NCBI RefSeq assembly: GCF_016918735.1
Contig: NZ_JAFFPR010000050.1
Location: 124,001-188,000 of the forward strand
Reading direction: 5' to 3'
DNA: 64,000 nt
Source of the DNA: Leptospira abararensis
Lineage (GTDB): Bacteria; Spirochaetota; Leptospiria; Leptospirales; Leptospiraceae
Shown: positions 63,296-64,000 of the stretch, one piece after another
Position numbering within the stretch: position 1 is the stretch's first letter
Layout of the letters: every line of letters begins with the position of its first letter
The notes under the pieces: model-generated
Databases searched by the model: none
The model's input: the letters and a program-made list of their open reading frames with translations, nothing else
Told to the model about the DNA's origin: nothing
Translations under genes and position numbers: made by a program

Positions 63296-64000
63296 ATGAT
63301 CTTTGGAGCCTGTTATTATCCCGAACAATGGAACCCTAAGGACTGGGATGAAGACCTAAAAATAATGAAAGAAATGGGTCTTTCTTCGGTAAGGCTCGCT
63401 GAATTCGCATGGGGAATCATGGAACCGAAGGAAGGTAAGTTCGACTTTTCTTTGTTTGATGCAGTTTTAAAAAAAATCCAAGAACACGGAATGACGGCAA
63501 TCTTAGGAACTCCCACAGCTACCTTTCCGCCCTGGTTGTACAAAAAATTTCCCGAAATTGTTCAGGTTTCTAAAGAGGGAATTGTTCGAGGAATTGGCAC
63601 AAGACGCCAAGCTTGTTTTTCTTCTCCTGCCTATAAAAAAGCAACAGAACGTATGGTAACAGCGATGGCCAAACATTTTGGAAATCATCCTGCTGTTGTT
63701 GGTTGGCAGATTGATAACGAACCTGGACACGAAGGTTCAGATGTAGATTATTCTCCTTTGGCTTTAAAAAATTTTAGAATTTGGCTAAAGAATAAATACA
63801 AAACTTTAGATTCGCTTAACAAACGTTGGGGGAATGTATTTTGGGGAGTCATTTATTCTGATTGGAGTGAAATTCCATTACCCGCAGCCCACGTAGCTAG
63901 TAATTTCAATCCGGCCATGATTCAAGACTATTACCGGTTTCAGTCGGATGAACTTGTATCCTATATTCACTTCCAAGCGGACATATTGCGAAAGTATAGT
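63296..64000 (+). CDS. Beta-galactosidase, GH42 family (3' truncated)
   Basis: The frame is open at the right edge, so only the first 235 residues are seen. It begins MIFGACYYPEQWNPKDWDED and carries the GH42 blocks VRLAEFAWGIMEP, GTPTATFPPWL, GTRRQACFSSP and GWQIDNEPGHEG, whose Glu is the acid/base residue. GH42 enzymes remove beta-galactose from oligosaccharides; most lack a signal peptide, as here. AAGGA lies seven bases ahead of ATG. Sugar use is unusual for Leptospira, which lives on fatty acids, so glycan turnover is more likely than energy supply. Confidence 0.93.
   Translation, partial: MIFGACYYPEQWNPKDWDEDLKIMKEMGLSSVRLAEFAWGIMEPKEGKFDFSLFDAVLKKIQEHGMTAILGTPTATFPPWLYKKFPEIVQVSKEGIVRGIGTRRQACFSSPAYKKATERMVTAMAKHFGNHPAVVGWQIDNEPGHEGSDVDYSPLALKNFRIWLKNKYKTLDSLNKRWGNVFWGVIYSDWSEIPLPAAHVASNFNPAMIQDYYRFQSDELVSYIHFQADILRKYS

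Overview
The window is a contiguous piece of a spirochaete chromosome, almost certainly Leptospira. The strongest taxonomic markers are a recognisable LipL21 lipoprotein (49478-50059, minus), many lipoproteins with the loose leptospiral lipobox, and the order mnmG / rsmG-parA-parB / ilvE-holB / dnaA-dnaN-recF-dciA-gyrB-gyrA. This order marks the replication-origin neighbourhood of the main chromosome. The base composition (AT-rich, but not extremely so) would fit a saprophytic, L. biflexa-like species; that is an impression, not a calculation. I see no insertion sequence, prophage, CRISPR array or rRNA operon.

Layout. 1-5.1 kb: the end of a probable SNF2-type helicase, a dicarboxylate/amino-acid symporter, then a run of envelope genes (SGNH-hydrolase lipoprotein, beta-barrel, two TRL-like lipoproteins around a coiled-coil protein, Ig-like lipoprotein). 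5.2-12.6 kb: membrane pyrophosphatase, a TPR protein, acetyl-CoA synthetase, GTP cyclohydrolase I and a glycosyltransferase. 12.6-16.4 kb: a DoxX-like gene divergent from an HxlR regulator across a near-ideal operator, then BFD-like ferredoxin, WbuC cupin, two alpha/beta hydrolases and a DUF2892 protein. 16.4-21.3 kb: an RNA m5U methyltransferase, four tRNA genes (three Ser, one Arg) interleaved with a membrane protein and tadA, then dnaX-ybaB-recR. 21.4-25.9 kb: a minus-strand envelope group (SRPBCC, outer-membrane barrel, periplasmic binding protein, PD40-OmpA protein) preceded by an odd repeat cluster. 25.9-31.7 kb: serS-tatD, then a degenerate M23 protein with a bactofilin, YaaR and an ABC exporter. 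31.7-49.4 kb: parB-parA-rsmG with two parS sites, mnmG, ilvE, holB, dnaA, the putative oriC, dnaN, recF, dciA, gyrB, gyrA, dus and a PilZ protein. 49.5-64 kb: lipL21, a secreted protein with an AAA/Fis regulator, holA, maf, SDR, YciO-type protein, CapA and phosphodiesterase lipoproteins with overlapping divergent starts, the hslO-tsaE-tsaB-rnr operon, and the start of a GH42 beta-galactosidase.

How the parts work together. Replication and segregation dominate: initiator, clamp, three clamp-loader subunits (dnaX, holB, holA), DciA, gyrase and ParABS. A translation theme runs beside it: serS with three tRNA-Ser genes, tadA directly behind its substrate tRNA-Arg(ACG), mnmG, rsmG, dus, the m5U methyltransferase and tsaB/tsaE. 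Most interesting to me: the DnaA DNA-recognition loop is one residue short and altered, while the dnaA-dnaN gap carries boxes of the form TTATCGACA rather than TTATCCACA. Other points are the tRNA-Arg/tadA junction, a membrane-protein frame that runs into that tRNA, a catalytically degenerate M23-bactofilin pair, the HxlR/DoxX operator, and two divergent lipoproteins whose signal peptides are encoded on opposite strands of the same DNA.
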